Assembly: GCA_031316315.1 (NCBI GenBank) | Contig: JADBEO010000009.1 | Span: 52,523 to 116,522 of the forward strand | Reading direction: 5' to 3' | Source: Chelatococcus sambhunathii | GTDB taxonomy: Bacteria > Pseudomonadota > Alphaproteobacteria > Rhizobiales > Methylopilaceae | DNA: 64,000 nt | Shown: in pieces, positions 44,650 to 53,960 of the stretch | Layout of the letters: each line of letters opens with the position of its first letter | How positions within the stretch are numbered: position 1 is the stretch's first letter | Program-made: the position numbers and the translations under genes | Notes under the pieces: model-generated | Database searches by the model: none | What the model was told of the DNA's origin: nothing | The model's input: the letters and a program-made list of their open reading frames with translations, nothing else

Positions 44650-45489
44650 ATGACCGCGCAACGACACGGCGTCGCGGTGGTGGGCGAACCGAGCGCGCAT
44701 GTGTCGGACGTCGGCCTCGTCGAGGTCTGGCGCGCGCGTTGCGACGCCGGGGCCACGGGCGACTACGTCTCGCTCGACCCGCGGCTGTTCATCGTGCTGG
44801 AGCCGCTCGCGGCCGAGATGGCGCTGACTGGTCGGACCGGACCGTCCGCCGCCTCGCGCGGCCGCTCCGCGAGCTTCGTGCCCGCCGGGGAACCCGTACG
44901 CCTGACCGTCCAGGGAACGACGGACATCCGGCACCTCGACCTGCACTTCGACGCGAGTCGGATCGGCCCGATCGAAGGCGTGCGCGACGTGTCCGTGGCC
45001 GTCCCGCGCCTGATGTTCGTCGACGAGCGCGTCCAGCGCATGGCCCGCCTGCTGGAAGCCGCCTGCGCCAAGACCGGGGACGGTCCGGGCCTCTACGGCG
45101 ACGACCTCGTGATCGCGCTGATCGCGGCGGCGCTGTCTTCCGGCAACCAGGGACGACGCAGCCCGCTCTCGGATCATCAGCTTTCGCTGTCGGTGGATTT
45201 CATCGAGGCGAACTGCACGCGCGGCATCCGCCTGCAGGAGCTCGCCGAGCTCACCGGGTTGACGGAGAGCTACTTCAGCCACGCCTTCAAGGCCGCGACC
45301 GGTACGCCGCCGCACCGCTGGCAGCTTCAGGCCCAGGTTCGGCGCGCGAAGGACATGCTGAGCCGAGGCTCCGCCTCGCTCACCGAGGTCGCCTTCGCGG
45401 CCGGCTTCTCCGACCAGCCGCACTTCACACGGGTCTTCAAGTCCGCCACAGGCAAGACGCCCGCCGCCTGGCGCGCCGCGCGGAAGTAG
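44650..45489 (+). CDS. AraC-family transcriptional regulator of the iron island
   Basis: A 279-residue regulator. The N-terminal sensing part (1-165) carries SLDPRLFIVLEPLAAEMALTG and SFVPAGEPVRLTVQGTTDIRHL of the cupin-like type; the C-terminal two helix-turn-helix motifs are GIRLQELAELTGLTESYFSHAFK and SLTEVAFAAGFSDQPHFTRVFK, ending in TPAAWR. ATG 44650 is preferred over the TTG 21 bases upstream. It is divergent from the TonB receptor, as PchR-like regulators are, and probably activates the receptor operon when its siderophore is present. It converges on fhuC. Confidence 0.87.
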   Translation: MTAQRHGVAVVGEPSAHVSDVGLVEVWRARCDAGATGDYVSLDPRLFIVLEPLAAEMALTGRTGPSAASRGRSASFVPAGEPVRLTVQGTTDIRHLDLHFDASRIGPIEGVRDVSVAVPRLMFVDERVQRMARLLEAACAKTGDGPGLYGDDLVIALIAAALSSGNQGRRSPLSDHQLSLSVDFIEANCTRGIRLQELAELTGLTESYFSHAFKAATGTPPHRWQLQAQVRRAKDMLSRGSASLTEVAFAAGFSDQPHFTRVFKSATGKTPAAWRAARK

Positions 45490-45504
45490 AGGAGCCCCCG
45501 GTCC

Positions 45505-46305
45505 TCACCGCGCGAAGGCGAGAAGCGCGTTCGTCTCCGGATGCGCCATGACGTCCATCGCGACGCCATAGATCTGCTCGAGGCGATCGGGCGCTATGAC
45601 GTCTTTCGGACCGCCGCGGGCGATCAGGCGACCGCCATGCAGCGCCACGATGTCGTCGCAGAAGCGCGCGGCCATGTTGACGTCGTGCAGCACCACGACG
45701 ACGCCGAGGCCGCGCGTCTGCGACAGCGTCCTGACGAGCCCGAGCACCTCGATCTGGTGCGCGATGTCGAGCGCCGAGGTCGGCTCGTCGAGCAGCAGCC
45801 ACTTCGCCTGCTGCGCCACCAGCATGGCGAGCCAGACGCGCTGGCGCTCGCCGCCGGACAGTTCGTCGGCCAGCCGCTCGGCGAACGGCTCTACGTCCGT
45901 CAGCGCCATCGCTTCGACGACCGCGTTCGCGTCCGCCTTGCTGAAGCGCCCGAGCGCGCCGTGCCATGGGTAGCGGCCGAGCGCGACGAGCTCCTTCACC
46001 TTCAACCCCGTCGCCAGCGGCGGATGCTGCGGCAGATACGCGACCTCCCGGGCGAAAGCCCGCGCCGCCCACTGGTCGACCGGCCGGCCGTCAAGCCGGA
46101 TCGAGCCGCCCGTCGCCGTCTCCTGCCGCGCCAGCAGCTTGACCAGCGTGGACTTGCCGGACCCGTTGTGGCCGATCAGCCCGACGACGCGACCGGGCCG
46201 GAAGCTGGTCGCGATCGGCTGCAGCAGGGTCCGGCCCGCAATGGCGAAGGTGGCGCCGTCGAGGTCGAATCCGGTTCCGGCCGAAGGGGTTTCGGCTGCC
46301 GCCAT
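45505..46305 (-). CDS. fhuC: Fe(3+)-siderophore ABC ATPase, FhuC type
   Basis: A 266-residue ATPase of the FepC/FhuC class. Walker A is GLIGHNGSGKSTLVKLLARQ, the Q-loop region is VAYLPQHPPLATGLKVKELV, GRYPWHG is the iron-family marker, signature LSGGERQRVWLAMLVAQQ and Walker B LLLDEPTSALDIAHQ. ATG 46305 is chosen; the longer frame has no similarity. It is encoded convergent to the AraC gene, apart from the receptor-fhuD-fhuB operon, and divergent from an exporter gene with about 230 bp of shared upstream DNA. Confidence 0.92.
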   Translation of the reverse strand: MAAAETPSAGTGFDLDGATFAIAGRTLLQPIATSFRPGRVVGLIGHNGSGKSTLVKLLARQETATGGSIRLDGRPVDQWAARAFAREVAYLPQHPPLATGLKVKELVALGRYPWHGALGRFSKADANAVVEAMALTDVEPFAERLADELSGGERQRVWLAMLVAQQAKWLLLDEPTSALDIAHQIEVLGLVRTLSQTRGLGVVVVLHDVNMAARFCDDIVALHGGRLIARGGPKDVIAPDRLEQIYGVAMDVMAHPETNALLAFAR

Positions 46306-46534
46306 GCGTTCACCGCCCTCGCGCGTTTGACGTCGAGGCGACGCATAGAGCATTTCAGCGGACCGTAGGAAGCCTTCGCGCTCGTTCCGGCGCAGTTTAA
46401 AACGCTTCCAAAACATTGAGATTGAATACGTTTCCCTCCTCGTCCAATCGAGTGCGAACACGGCGGGCGGCGTTCATGCGCGAGCGGGCCGGCGCCGTGC
46501 GCGTGCGACAGATCGGAAAGCTCAAACACGAGCC

Positions 46535-48250
46535 ATGCTGAAGCGGTTCTTCGCCTATTATCGGCCGCACACCGGCCTGTTCCTGCTCGATTTCTCCTGC
46601 GCCGTCGCGTCGGGCCTGCTCGAGCTCGGCTTCCCGATCGCCGTGAAGGTGTTCGTCGACACGCTGCTGCCGACCGGCCAGTGGGGCCTCGTCGTCCTCG
46701 CGACGCTCGGGCTTGTGGCGGTCTATGCGGTGAACACCGGGCTGATGGCCGTGGTCACCTACTGGGGTCACATGCTCGGGATCAACATCGAGACCGAGAT
46801 GCGCCGCAAGGCGTTCGACCACCTCCAGAAACTTTCCTTCGGCTATTTCGACAACCAGAAGACCGGACACCTGATCGGGCGCCTCACCAAGGATCTCGAG
46901 GAGATCGGCGAGGTCGCCCATCACGGGCCGGAAGACCTGTTCATCGCGGTGATGACGCTGATCGGCGCCTTCGTCCTGATGTTCACGGTCAACGTCCAGC
47001 TCGCGCTCATCACCGTCGCGGTGGTGCCGCTGACCGCCTGGCTGACGAGCCGCTACGGCGCGCGCATGACGCGGAACTGGCAGGACCTCTACCGCCGCGT
47101 CGGCGACTTCAACGCGCGCATCGAGGAGAACGTCGGCGGCATCCGCGTGGTGCAGGCCTTCGCCAACGAGGATCACGAGCGACGCCTGTTCGCCGAGGAC
47201 AACTCGCGCTACCGCGCCACCAAGCTGATGGCCTACCGCATCATGGCGGCCTCCACCTCGCTCAGCTACATGAGCATGCGGCTGATCCAGGTCGTCGTGA
47301 TGGTGGCGGGCAGCTATCTCGTCATCGCCGGCGAGCTCAGCCATGGCGGCTTCGTCGGCTTCCTGCTGCTGATCGGCGTGTTCTTCCGCCCCGTCGAGAA
47401 GATCAACGCCGTCATCGAGACCTATCCGAAGGGCGTCGCGGGCTTCAAACGCTACCTCGAGTTCCTCGACACCCGTCCGGACATCGTCGACCGGCCGCAC
47501 GCGCGGGAGGTCGGGACCTTGCGCGGCGAGATCGCCTATGAGGGCGTCGACTTCGCCTATGTCGAAGGCCGCCCGGTGCTGTCCGGCCTCGATCTCAAGA
47601 TCCGGGCCGGCGAGACGGTCGCTTTCGTCGGGCCGTCCGGCGCCGGCAAGACGACGATCTGCGCGCTGCTGCCGCGGTTCTACGAGGTCGGCGCGGGCCG
47701 GATCACGATCGACGGGATCGACGTCCGCGACATGACGCTCGCATCGCTCCGCCGGCAGATCGGCGTCGTGCAGCAGGACGTCTTCCTGTTCGGCGGCACG
47801 ATCCGCGAGAACATTGCTTACGGGAAGCTCGACGCCACGGACGAGGAGATCGCCGAGGCCGCCCGCCGCGCGCGGCTCGACGAGATGATCGCGAGCCTGC
47901 CGGACGGGCTCGACACGATCGTCGGCGAGCGCGGGGTGAAGCTCTCCGGCGGCCAGAAGCAGCGGCTTTCGATCGCCCGCATGTTCCTGAAGAACCCGCC
48001 GATCCTCATCCTCGATGAGGCGACGTCGGCGCTCGACTCCGAGACGGAAGCGGCGATCCAGCGCTCGCTCGCGGAGCTGTCGAAGGGGCGGACGACGCTC
48101 GTCATCGCCCATCGCCTCACCACCATCCGCGACGCCGACCGCATCGTCGTGGTCGACGCTTCCGGAATCGCCGAGCAGGGCAGCCACCGCGAACTGGTCG
48201 GCGCCGGCGGGCGGTACAGCCAGCTCCAGACCGCCTACCGCCAGCAATAG
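46535..48250 (+). CDS. Fused ABC exporter in the iron island
   Basis: A 571-residue half-transporter with an N-terminal six-helix membrane domain (about 15-300) and a C-terminal ATPase. Walker A is GPSGAGKTTICALLPRFYE, Q-loop QQDVFLFGGTIRENIAYG, signature KLSGGQKQRLSIARMFL, Walker B ILILDEATSALDSETE and H-loop IAHRLTTIRDADR. It would act as a homodimer and belongs to the MsbA/lipid A or siderophore-type exporter group. Divergence from fhuC suggests a siderophore export or recycling role; a lipid or drug exporter is equally possible from sequence. Confidence 0.85.
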   Translation: MLKRFFAYYRPHTGLFLLDFSCAVASGLLELGFPIAVKVFVDTLLPTGQWGLVVLATLGLVAVYAVNTGLMAVVTYWGHMLGINIETEMRRKAFDHLQKLSFGYFDNQKTGHLIGRLTKDLEEIGEVAHHGPEDLFIAVMTLIGAFVLMFTVNVQLALITVAVVPLTAWLTSRYGARMTRNWQDLYRRVGDFNARIEENVGGIRVVQAFANEDHERRLFAEDNSRYRATKLMAYRIMAASTSLSYMSMRLIQVVVMVAGSYLVIAGELSHGGFVGFLLLIGVFFRPVEKINAVIETYPKGVAGFKRYLEFLDTRPDIVDRPHAREVGTLRGEIAYEGVDFAYVEGRPVLSGLDLKIRAGETVAFVGPSGAGKTTICALLPRFYEVGAGRITIDGIDVRDMTLASLRRQIGVVQQDVFLFGGTIRENIAYGKLDATDEEIAEAARRARLDEMIASLPDGLDTIVGERGVKLSGGQKQRLSIARMFLKNPPILILDEATSALDSETEAAIQRSLAELSKGRTTLVIAHRLTTIRDADRIVVVDASGIAEQGSHRELVGAGGRYSQLQTAYRQQ

Positions 48251-48258
48251 ATCTTGAT

Positions 48259-48283
48259 GACGGCGCGGCGCCGACGCGCCGTC
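48259..48283. terminator. GC-rich hairpin after the exporter gene
   Basis: GACGGCGCG and CGCGCCGTC form a 9-bp stem with a seven-base loop, nine bases after the exporter stop. There is no U-run, so termination efficiency is uncertain. Confidence 0.5.
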
Positions 48284-48377
48284 AGAAGGGGCGGCCCGCC
48301 TCGCCCGGCGGTGCGTCGACCGGACAATCCGCAAGCGCTGCCGAGAACCACGCTTCGGTCGTCGCGGCGACAGGTCG

Positions 48378-50585
48378 TCAGCTGATGACGAGCACCCGCG
48401 CCGGCTCCTCGCGGGCGATCGTTTCCACGACCACCCCTCCGTTGGTTCGTCTTACCGCGACATCCACCCGAGCCTCGCCGACCACGAGGTTGCGAAGCAC
48501 GATCTGATCAAGAAACTCCGGCAGCTTCGGCCGCTCGAACACGACCTCTTCCAACCGAGGCCGCAGGGACAGTCCCAGGCAAGACTGCAACAGCGACAGC
48601 GGAGTCGCGGCGGCCCAGGCCTGCGGCGAACACGCGACGGGATAGGAGGTGGGCCCTCGGCCGCGCCGTCGGCTGAAGCCGCAGAAAAGCTCCGGGAGGC
48701 GGCGCAGATCCATATAGACCGAGGCGGCGAACATCCCTTCGAACAGACGCGCCGGCTCCTCCCGGAATCCGTAGCGGGAGAGCCCGGCGGCGACCAGCGC
48801 GTTGTCGTGCGGCCAGACGGACCCGTTGTGGTAGCTCATCGGGTTGTACCGCTTCTCGTCGGCCGCGAGAGTGCGTACCCCCCAGCCTGAGAAGGAGGCG
48901 CTCGACATCAGAGCGGCGGCGACGCGCGCCGCCCGCTCCGGCAGGGCGAGCCCGGCGAACAGGACGTGGCCGGCGTTGGACGACTTCACCCGGCACGGCC
49001 GCTTGTCGCCGTCGAGCGCGAGCACGTAGGTGCCAAGATCGTCGTCCCAGAACGCCTGATCGAAGCGCGCTCTGAGCGTTTCGGCCCTGGACCGGAACGA
49101 AAGCGACTGGTCGGAGCGGCCGAGGCGCTCCGCGATCTCCGCGGCCGCGAGCCAGGCCGCATAGACGTAGGCCTGCACTTCCGCGAGGGCGATCGGCCCG
49201 CGGGCGAGGCTCCCGTCCGCGTGGGAGATCGAGTCCTGGCTGTCCTTCCACCCCTGATTCAGGAGCCCCTGCTCGGTCCGGCGCCCGTATTCGACGAAGC
49301 CGTCTCCGTCGCGGTCGCCATGGCGGTCGATCCAATCGAGCGCCGCGGTCAGAGCGGGCCACAGCGCTTCGACGGTCGCTGCGTCGTCGGTCCGGGCGAG
49401 ATAAGCGCCCGCCAGCATGACGAAGAGCGGCGTCGAGTCGATGCTGCCGTAATAGCGGCGGAACGGCACCTCGCCGAGTTCGGCCATCTCGCCATAGCGC
49501 ACTTCATGCAGGATCTTGCCCGGCTCGCTGTCGGCGGCCGCATCGAAGGCTGTCGCCTGATTTGCGGCGAGATGGCGCAGCACGCCCTTCGCGATCCGCG
49601 GATCCATCCACAGCGTTTCGAGCGCCGTGATGATGGCGTCCCGTCCGAAGACGGTGCTGAACCAGGGCACGCCGGCGTAAGGGTAGAGCCCTTCCGGCGT
49701 CTCGGTCATCAGCATGCAAAGGTCCGAGGCGCTCCGGCGCACGCCTTCGTTGAAGATGTCGTTCGACGTCGCGACCGACGCCGCGCGCGACGCCGAAAGC
49801 TGCAAGGCGCGCCGGGCGTTCCGCATCGCGACGAGAAAGCCGCGCCGAAGGTCGGGAGCCGCTTCCACGGCCTCGGGCTCGCAGTCGATCTGGAGGAAGA
49901 GCGGCTGCGTTTCGCCGGGCTGGAGCGTCAGGCGGAAAACGGCGGCGTTGGTCGAGACGCGCGTCGGCGCTGGAGCGAAGCGCAGGCGCGTGGTGCGCAC
50001 GACGCCGTCGAGGCCCGTATAAGCGAGCGTCGCTTCGTCGGCGGTCGCACGCGGCGCCTGCATCGCGCCGCGCCGTTGACGTTTTGACCCGCGGACCTCG
50101 AACAAGTCCGCGAAGTCGGCGGCGAAGCTGATCTCGATCGAAAGCTCGACCGGCTCCGTGTCGAAGTTGCGGACCGTGATCCTCTCATAGGCGCTCGCCT
50201 TCCACAGAAACCGGGAGCGGCGCAGATGAATGAGGTCATGATCAAGCGGCCGACGTCCGCCGGCCGCTTCGAGATCGGGATTGGTGAGATCGCAGGTCAG
50301 CGCGGCGTTGTCGTCGCGCAGCGTGGAGCTCAGCAGCATCGGCCGCTTGCCCGCGAGCGTCAGGACCAGCCGCGACAGGCGCCGGGTGTCGCGGTGGAAA
50401 AGTCCCTCGGGGCTGTCCGGACCGTCGAGGATATCGCCGTTGTGATCGAAGACGCCGAAGGTGTCGCCGTGCTTGAGGGTGCGCGGGCGGCGCTCCTCCA
50501 GCGAGACCGTCGCCGCGACGTCGAAATCCCCCTGCGTGGCTTCCTGTGCCGTCCGCGCGCTTTCGAATTTCAGCGCTTCAGTCAT
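48378..50585 (-). CDS. Amylo-alpha-1,6-glucosidase (glycogen-debranching-like)
   Basis: A 735-residue protein. Residues about 35-240 are a glycogen-debranching-enzyme N-terminal domain (TLKHGDTFGVFDHNGDILD, GLFHRDTRRLSRLVLTL), and about 290-690 are an (alpha/alpha)6 glucosidase domain with GVPWFSTVFGRDAIITALETLWMDP, GWKDSQDSISHADGSLA and NGSVWPHDNALVAAGL, the family signatures. The ATG at 50583-50585 starts MTEALKFESAR; a longer open frame into the ABC gene is an artefact of GC bias. It is encoded with an ABC exporter and a glycosyltransferase. Confidence 0.88.
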   Translation of the reverse strand: MTEALKFESARTAQEATQGDFDVAATVSLEERRPRTLKHGDTFGVFDHNGDILDGPDSPEGLFHRDTRRLSRLVLTLAGKRPMLLSSTLRDDNAALTCDLTNPDLEAAGGRRPLDHDLIHLRRSRFLWKASAYERITVRNFDTEPVELSIEISFAADFADLFEVRGSKRQRRGAMQAPRATADEATLAYTGLDGVVRTTRLRFAPAPTRVSTNAAVFRLTLQPGETQPLFLQIDCEPEAVEAAPDLRRGFLVAMRNARRALQLSASRAASVATSNDIFNEGVRRSASDLCMLMTETPEGLYPYAGVPWFSTVFGRDAIITALETLWMDPRIAKGVLRHLAANQATAFDAAADSEPGKILHEVRYGEMAELGEVPFRRYYGSIDSTPLFVMLAGAYLARTDDAATVEALWPALTAALDWIDRHGDRDGDGFVEYGRRTEQGLLNQGWKDSQDSISHADGSLARGPIALAEVQAYVYAAWLAAAEIAERLGRSDQSLSFRSRAETLRARFDQAFWDDDLGTYVLALDGDKRPCRVKSSNAGHVLFAGLALPERAARVAAALMSSASFSGWGVRTLAADEKRYNPMSYHNGSVWPHDNALVAAGLSRYGFREEPARLFEGMFAASVYMDLRRLPELFCGFSRRRGRGPTSYPVACSPQAWAAATPLSLLQSCLGLSLRPRLEEVVFERPKLPEFLDQIVLRNLVVGEARVDVAVRRTNGGVVVETIAREEPARVLVIS

Positions 50586-50833
50586 GTCGATGTCGTGCCG
50601 GTTTTTGTGGGGCGGCCACGCGGCCCAGCGCGCGCTGTCGGCAGCGACCTTCGAATGGCCGAACGCGCAAGCAAGCGCTGTGCTGCATACTCCGTGGATC
50701 GCCGGTTGATCGAGCGCCATCCGCCTGGCGCCGGAGCGAGATCCGAACATGGCGCGGATCCGGCCGCGATCCAGCCCCCGATCCGGCGAATGGCTTCCCG
50801 GATCCCTGAGCGGGCCCGCAGCTCGGGTCGCCG

Positions 50834-52606
50834 TTACGAGAAAACCGTCTGCTCGGCCAGACGGGCCAGCTCCCGGTTCACGAGGCCATGATAGATGCCT
50901 TCGCGCTGCATCAGGGCCTCGGGCGCGCCGTCCTCTTCGATGGCGCCGGAGCGCAGGACGAGGATCCGATCGAAATTGCGTAGCGTGGACAGGCGATGCG
51001 CGATGGTGATCACCGTTCTCCCGGCCATCAGCCGCTCGAGCGCCTCGCGGATCGCGTCTTCCGACTCGGTGTCGAGCGCGGACGTCGCCTCGTCGAGGAT
51101 CAGCAGCGGCGCGTTCATGAGGAAGGCCCTGGCGATGGCGATGCGCTGGCGCTGGCCGCCCGACAGGTTGAGCCCGCGGTCGCCGACGACCGTGTCCAGT
51201 CCCTGCGGCAGCGTCTCGATGAACGGCCGGCACCGCGCCGCGATCGCCGCCTCCCAGACCTCCTCGTCGGTGGCGTCGGGTCGTCCGTAGCGGATGTTCT
51301 CCATCAGCGTGCGGTTCAGCATCGCGGTGTCCTGCGGGACAAGCGCGATCGTCCGGCGCAGGCTCGCCTCGGTGATGCCGTCGATCGCCTGGCCGTCGAT
51401 CAGGATCCGGCCGCTCTGCACGTGGTAGAAGCGCTGCAGCAGCGCGACCAGCGTGGACTTTCCGCCGCCTGAAGGGCCGACGAGCCCGACGCGCTGGCCG
51501 GGTTCGATGTCGAGGCTCAGGCCCTTGAAGACCTGCTTGCCCCCCGGATAGGAAAACGAGACATCCTCGAAGGTGACGCGCGCCCCCTTGGGCACAAGGG
51601 TTCCGGCATCGGGCGGCTCCCGCATCTCGTGCGGAGACAGCAGCGTCGACAGGGCCTCCGACAGGCGGGCCAAGTGCTGCGTCACGTCGACGAGGGCGAC
51701 CGCCAGGTCGCGCGTCGCGCTGAGAACGGAGATGCCGAGCGTGCAGACGAGCACGACGTCGCCCGCCGTCGCCTGCTTGTTCTGCCAGAGCATGATCGAC
51801 CAGGCGAGCAAGCCGAGCGCCGTCACGACGACGATGAGGGCATGAAGAAGGCGCAGCCTCTCCAGATAGAGAAGGCTGCGCCGGCGCGCCTTCGACTCCT
51901 CGTCCACGGTGGCGTCGAAGCGAAGATGCTCGCGCTCGACGGCGCCGAAGGCCCTGACCAGCGTGATGTTGCCGATGACGTCGACCATCTCGCCGTCGAC
52001 GACCGCGGCCTTGTCGGCGAAGGCGTGATGCAGCGGCCGTCCCGCCGCGGCGATGCGGAACATCAGCACCATCACGGCGCCGGCGATCGCCAGAAGCGCC
52101 GCCGCCATCTGCAGGCTGACCATGCCGAGAAACACGATGGCGCCGACGGTCGCGACGCATGGCGGCATCACGTTCCAGACGAACATGTTCTCGATCTGGA
52201 AGGCGGCGTTGGAGGTCGCGGTGATGCGGCTCGTGAGCACGCCGGGCATGCGATTGGCGAAATAGCTCTCGGCGTGGCCGGTCAGATGCCGGAACAACTC
52301 CGAGCGGAGTTCTCCGGCGACCGAGACGAAAGCGTAGCTCGCATTCCAGCTCGCGACACGCCAGAGCAGGTTGTCGGCTGCGATGAAGAAGCCGAGCACG
52401 GCGAACGCGGTCCATGGCCCGTGGTTCTGGCCGTTGGACGACAGCGCGTCGACCAGAAGCTTCACGCCGTACTGCGTGCTGACGGAAAAGATCACGGCGC
52501 CGAGCACCGCAACGAAGATGAGCCCGTGCAGGAAGCTGTGCCGGCGAATATAGCGGCCCAGAAACGCCAGCGGCCGGTCGCGATAATGGCAAAGATCGTT
52601 CTTCAA
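50834..52606 (-). CDS. Fused ABC exporter, glycan-cluster type
   Basis: A 590-residue half-exporter: six-helix membrane domain (about 15-310) and a C-terminal ATPase with Walker A GPSGGGKSTLVALLQRFYH, Q-loop PQDTAMLNRTLMENIRYG, signature LSGGQRQRIAIARAFL, Walker B LLILDEATSALDTESE and H-loop IAHRLSTLRNFDR. The start is taken at TTG 52606 because no ATG or GTG lies near the first helix. It resembles lipid or glycan exporters of the MsbA group and is next to the glycogen-debranching-like gene (248 bp apart), with a divergent glycosyltransferase. The substrate is unknown. Confidence 0.82.
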   Translation of the reverse strand: MKNDLCHYRDRPLAFLGRYIRRHSFLHGLIFVAVLGAVIFSVSTQYGVKLLVDALSSNGQNHGPWTAFAVLGFFIAADNLLWRVASWNASYAFVSVAGELRSELFRHLTGHAESYFANRMPGVLTSRITATSNAAFQIENMFVWNVMPPCVATVGAIVFLGMVSLQMAAALLAIAGAVMVLMFRIAAAGRPLHHAFADKAAVVDGEMVDVIGNITLVRAFGAVEREHLRFDATVDEESKARRRSLLYLERLRLLHALIVVVTALGLLAWSIMLWQNKQATAGDVVLVCTLGISVLSATRDLAVALVDVTQHLARLSEALSTLLSPHEMREPPDAGTLVPKGARVTFEDVSFSYPGGKQVFKGLSLDIEPGQRVGLVGPSGGGKSTLVALLQRFYHVQSGRILIDGQAIDGITEASLRRTIALVPQDTAMLNRTLMENIRYGRPDATDEEVWEAAIAARCRPFIETLPQGLDTVVGDRGLNLSGGQRQRIAIARAFLMNAPLLILDEATSALDTESEDAIREALERLMAGRTVITIAHRLSTLRNFDRILVLRSGAIEEDGAPEALMQREGIYHGLVNRELARLAEQTVFS

Positions 52607-52788
52607 CGGCGGCCTACGGCTCTGGCGATTTAGGTCATCGGTCCGGCGTCCGGCGCGCGCCCGTTCAGCGTCCGGCGAGGTTCTATGGCCATAGCGATGT
52701 GAAGCAAGCGCGTGCGTTTTGTCTCATCGACGAACAATTCGACCGCGCTACATGGCGTCGCGCAGCCCCCGGAAAAGGAACACGTCAG

Positions 52789-53844
52789 ATGAGGATCGCG
52801 CAAATCGCTCCGTTGACTGAAGCCGTGCCTCCCACGCTCTATGGCGGCACGGAGCGGGTGATTTCCTGGTTGACTGAAGAACTGGTGGGACTCGGCCACG
52901 ACGTGACCCTGTTCGCCAGCGGCGACTCCGTCACGAATGCGAAGCTCGAAGCGGTCTGGCCGAAGGCGCTGCGGCTAGACGGGACTGTGCGCGACCCCAA
53001 CGCGCTGCACATGATGATGATCGAACAGGTTTATCAGCGCGCCGACGAGTTCGATATTCTTCACTTCCACCTCGATTACTACCCTTTTTCGCTGTTCTCG
53101 CGGCAAAGCATCCCGTTCATCACGACGCTGCACGGGCGTCTCGATCTGCCGGAGCATCAGCCGGTGTTCCAGACGTTCGACACTCCGCCGGTCGTTTCGA
53201 TATCGAACTCGCAGCGCCGGCCGGTTCCGGGGGCGAACTGGGTGGGCACCGTCTATCACGGCCTGCCGGCCGATCTGCTCGAGCCCAAGCCGGCGACCCC
53301 GTCCTATCTGGCGTTTCTCGGGCGCATATCGCCGGAGAAGCGCTGCGACCTCGCGATCGAGATCAGCCGCCGCAGCGGCGTTCCGCTCAAGATCGCAGCC
53401 AAGGTGGATCGGTCGGACCAGGACTATTTCGACGAACAGATCCGCCCGCTTCTCGATCAGCCCGGCATCGAGTTCACCGGCGAGATCGGCGATGACAAGA
53501 AGGCGGAGTTCCTGAGCGGCGCCCTGGCGCTGCTCGTGCCGATCGACTGGCCGGAGCCTTTCGGGCTGGTCATGATCGAGGCGATGGCGTGCGGCACGCC
53601 GGTCATCGCCTTCAACCGCGGATCCGTTCCCGAAATCGTCGAGGACGGGGTCACGGGCTTCGTCGTGGAGGACACCACCAGCGCGGTCGGCGAGATCCGC
53701 CATCTGGAAAAACTGTCGCGGTCGACCATCCGCCAGCGTTTCGAGGAGCGGTTCACCGCGCGCCGCATGGCCGAAAACTATCTCGAGGTCTATGAGGACA
53801 TCGTGGGCGCCGTCCGGCCTCGCCCTTATCTCGTCAAAGCGTAG
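52789..53844 (+). CDS. Glycosyltransferase, GT4 family
   Basis: A 351-residue GT-B fold glycosyltransferase. IAQIAPLTEAVPPTLYGGTERV is the N-terminal acceptor loop; VYHGLPADLLEPKPATPSY marks the domain link; FLGRISPEKRCDLAIEI and PEPFGLVMIEAMACGTPVIAF give the donor site and the EX7E motif. Proteins with this N-terminus are commonly found next to amylo-alpha-1,6-glucosidases in Hyphomicrobiales. The RBS AAGGAA lies 8 bases before ATG 52789. It probably makes an oligo- or polysaccharide with its neighbours; the sugar is unknown. Confidence 0.88.
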   Translation: MRIAQIAPLTEAVPPTLYGGTERVISWLTEELVGLGHDVTLFASGDSVTNAKLEAVWPKALRLDGTVRDPNALHMMMIEQVYQRADEFDILHFHLDYYPFSLFSRQSIPFITTLHGRLDLPEHQPVFQTFDTPPVVSISNSQRRPVPGANWVGTVYHGLPADLLEPKPATPSYLAFLGRISPEKRCDLAIEISRRSGVPLKIAAKVDRSDQDYFDEQIRPLLDQPGIEFTGEIGDDKKAEFLSGALALLVPIDWPEPFGLVMIEAMACGTPVIAFNRGSVPEIVEDGVTGFVVEDTTSAVGEIRHLEKLSRSTIRQRFEERFTARRMAENYLEVYEDIVGAVRPRPYLVKA

Positions 53845-53960
53845 TCGCACAGAGGGCGACTCGTTTTTCCGGCGGCCGGCGCGTCCGCGTCGGCCCCGGA
53901 ACCGCTCAGTTCGGGAAGGCCCCCGGTCCATGGCCTCTTCGAAAAACGGGGAGCGCATCC

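Noticed and set aside
46397..48334. A 645-residue antisense frame opposite the iron-island exporter
   Set aside because: No family-like sequence; composition is typical of the complement of an ABC gene, and the sense strand has all ABC motifs.
48378..52592. A 1404-residue minus-strand open frame spanning two genes
   Set aside because: Its C-terminal half is the real debranching-like enzyme; the upstream half runs antisense-frame through the ABC exporter with low-complexity Arg/Gly sequence. High GC removes stop codons.
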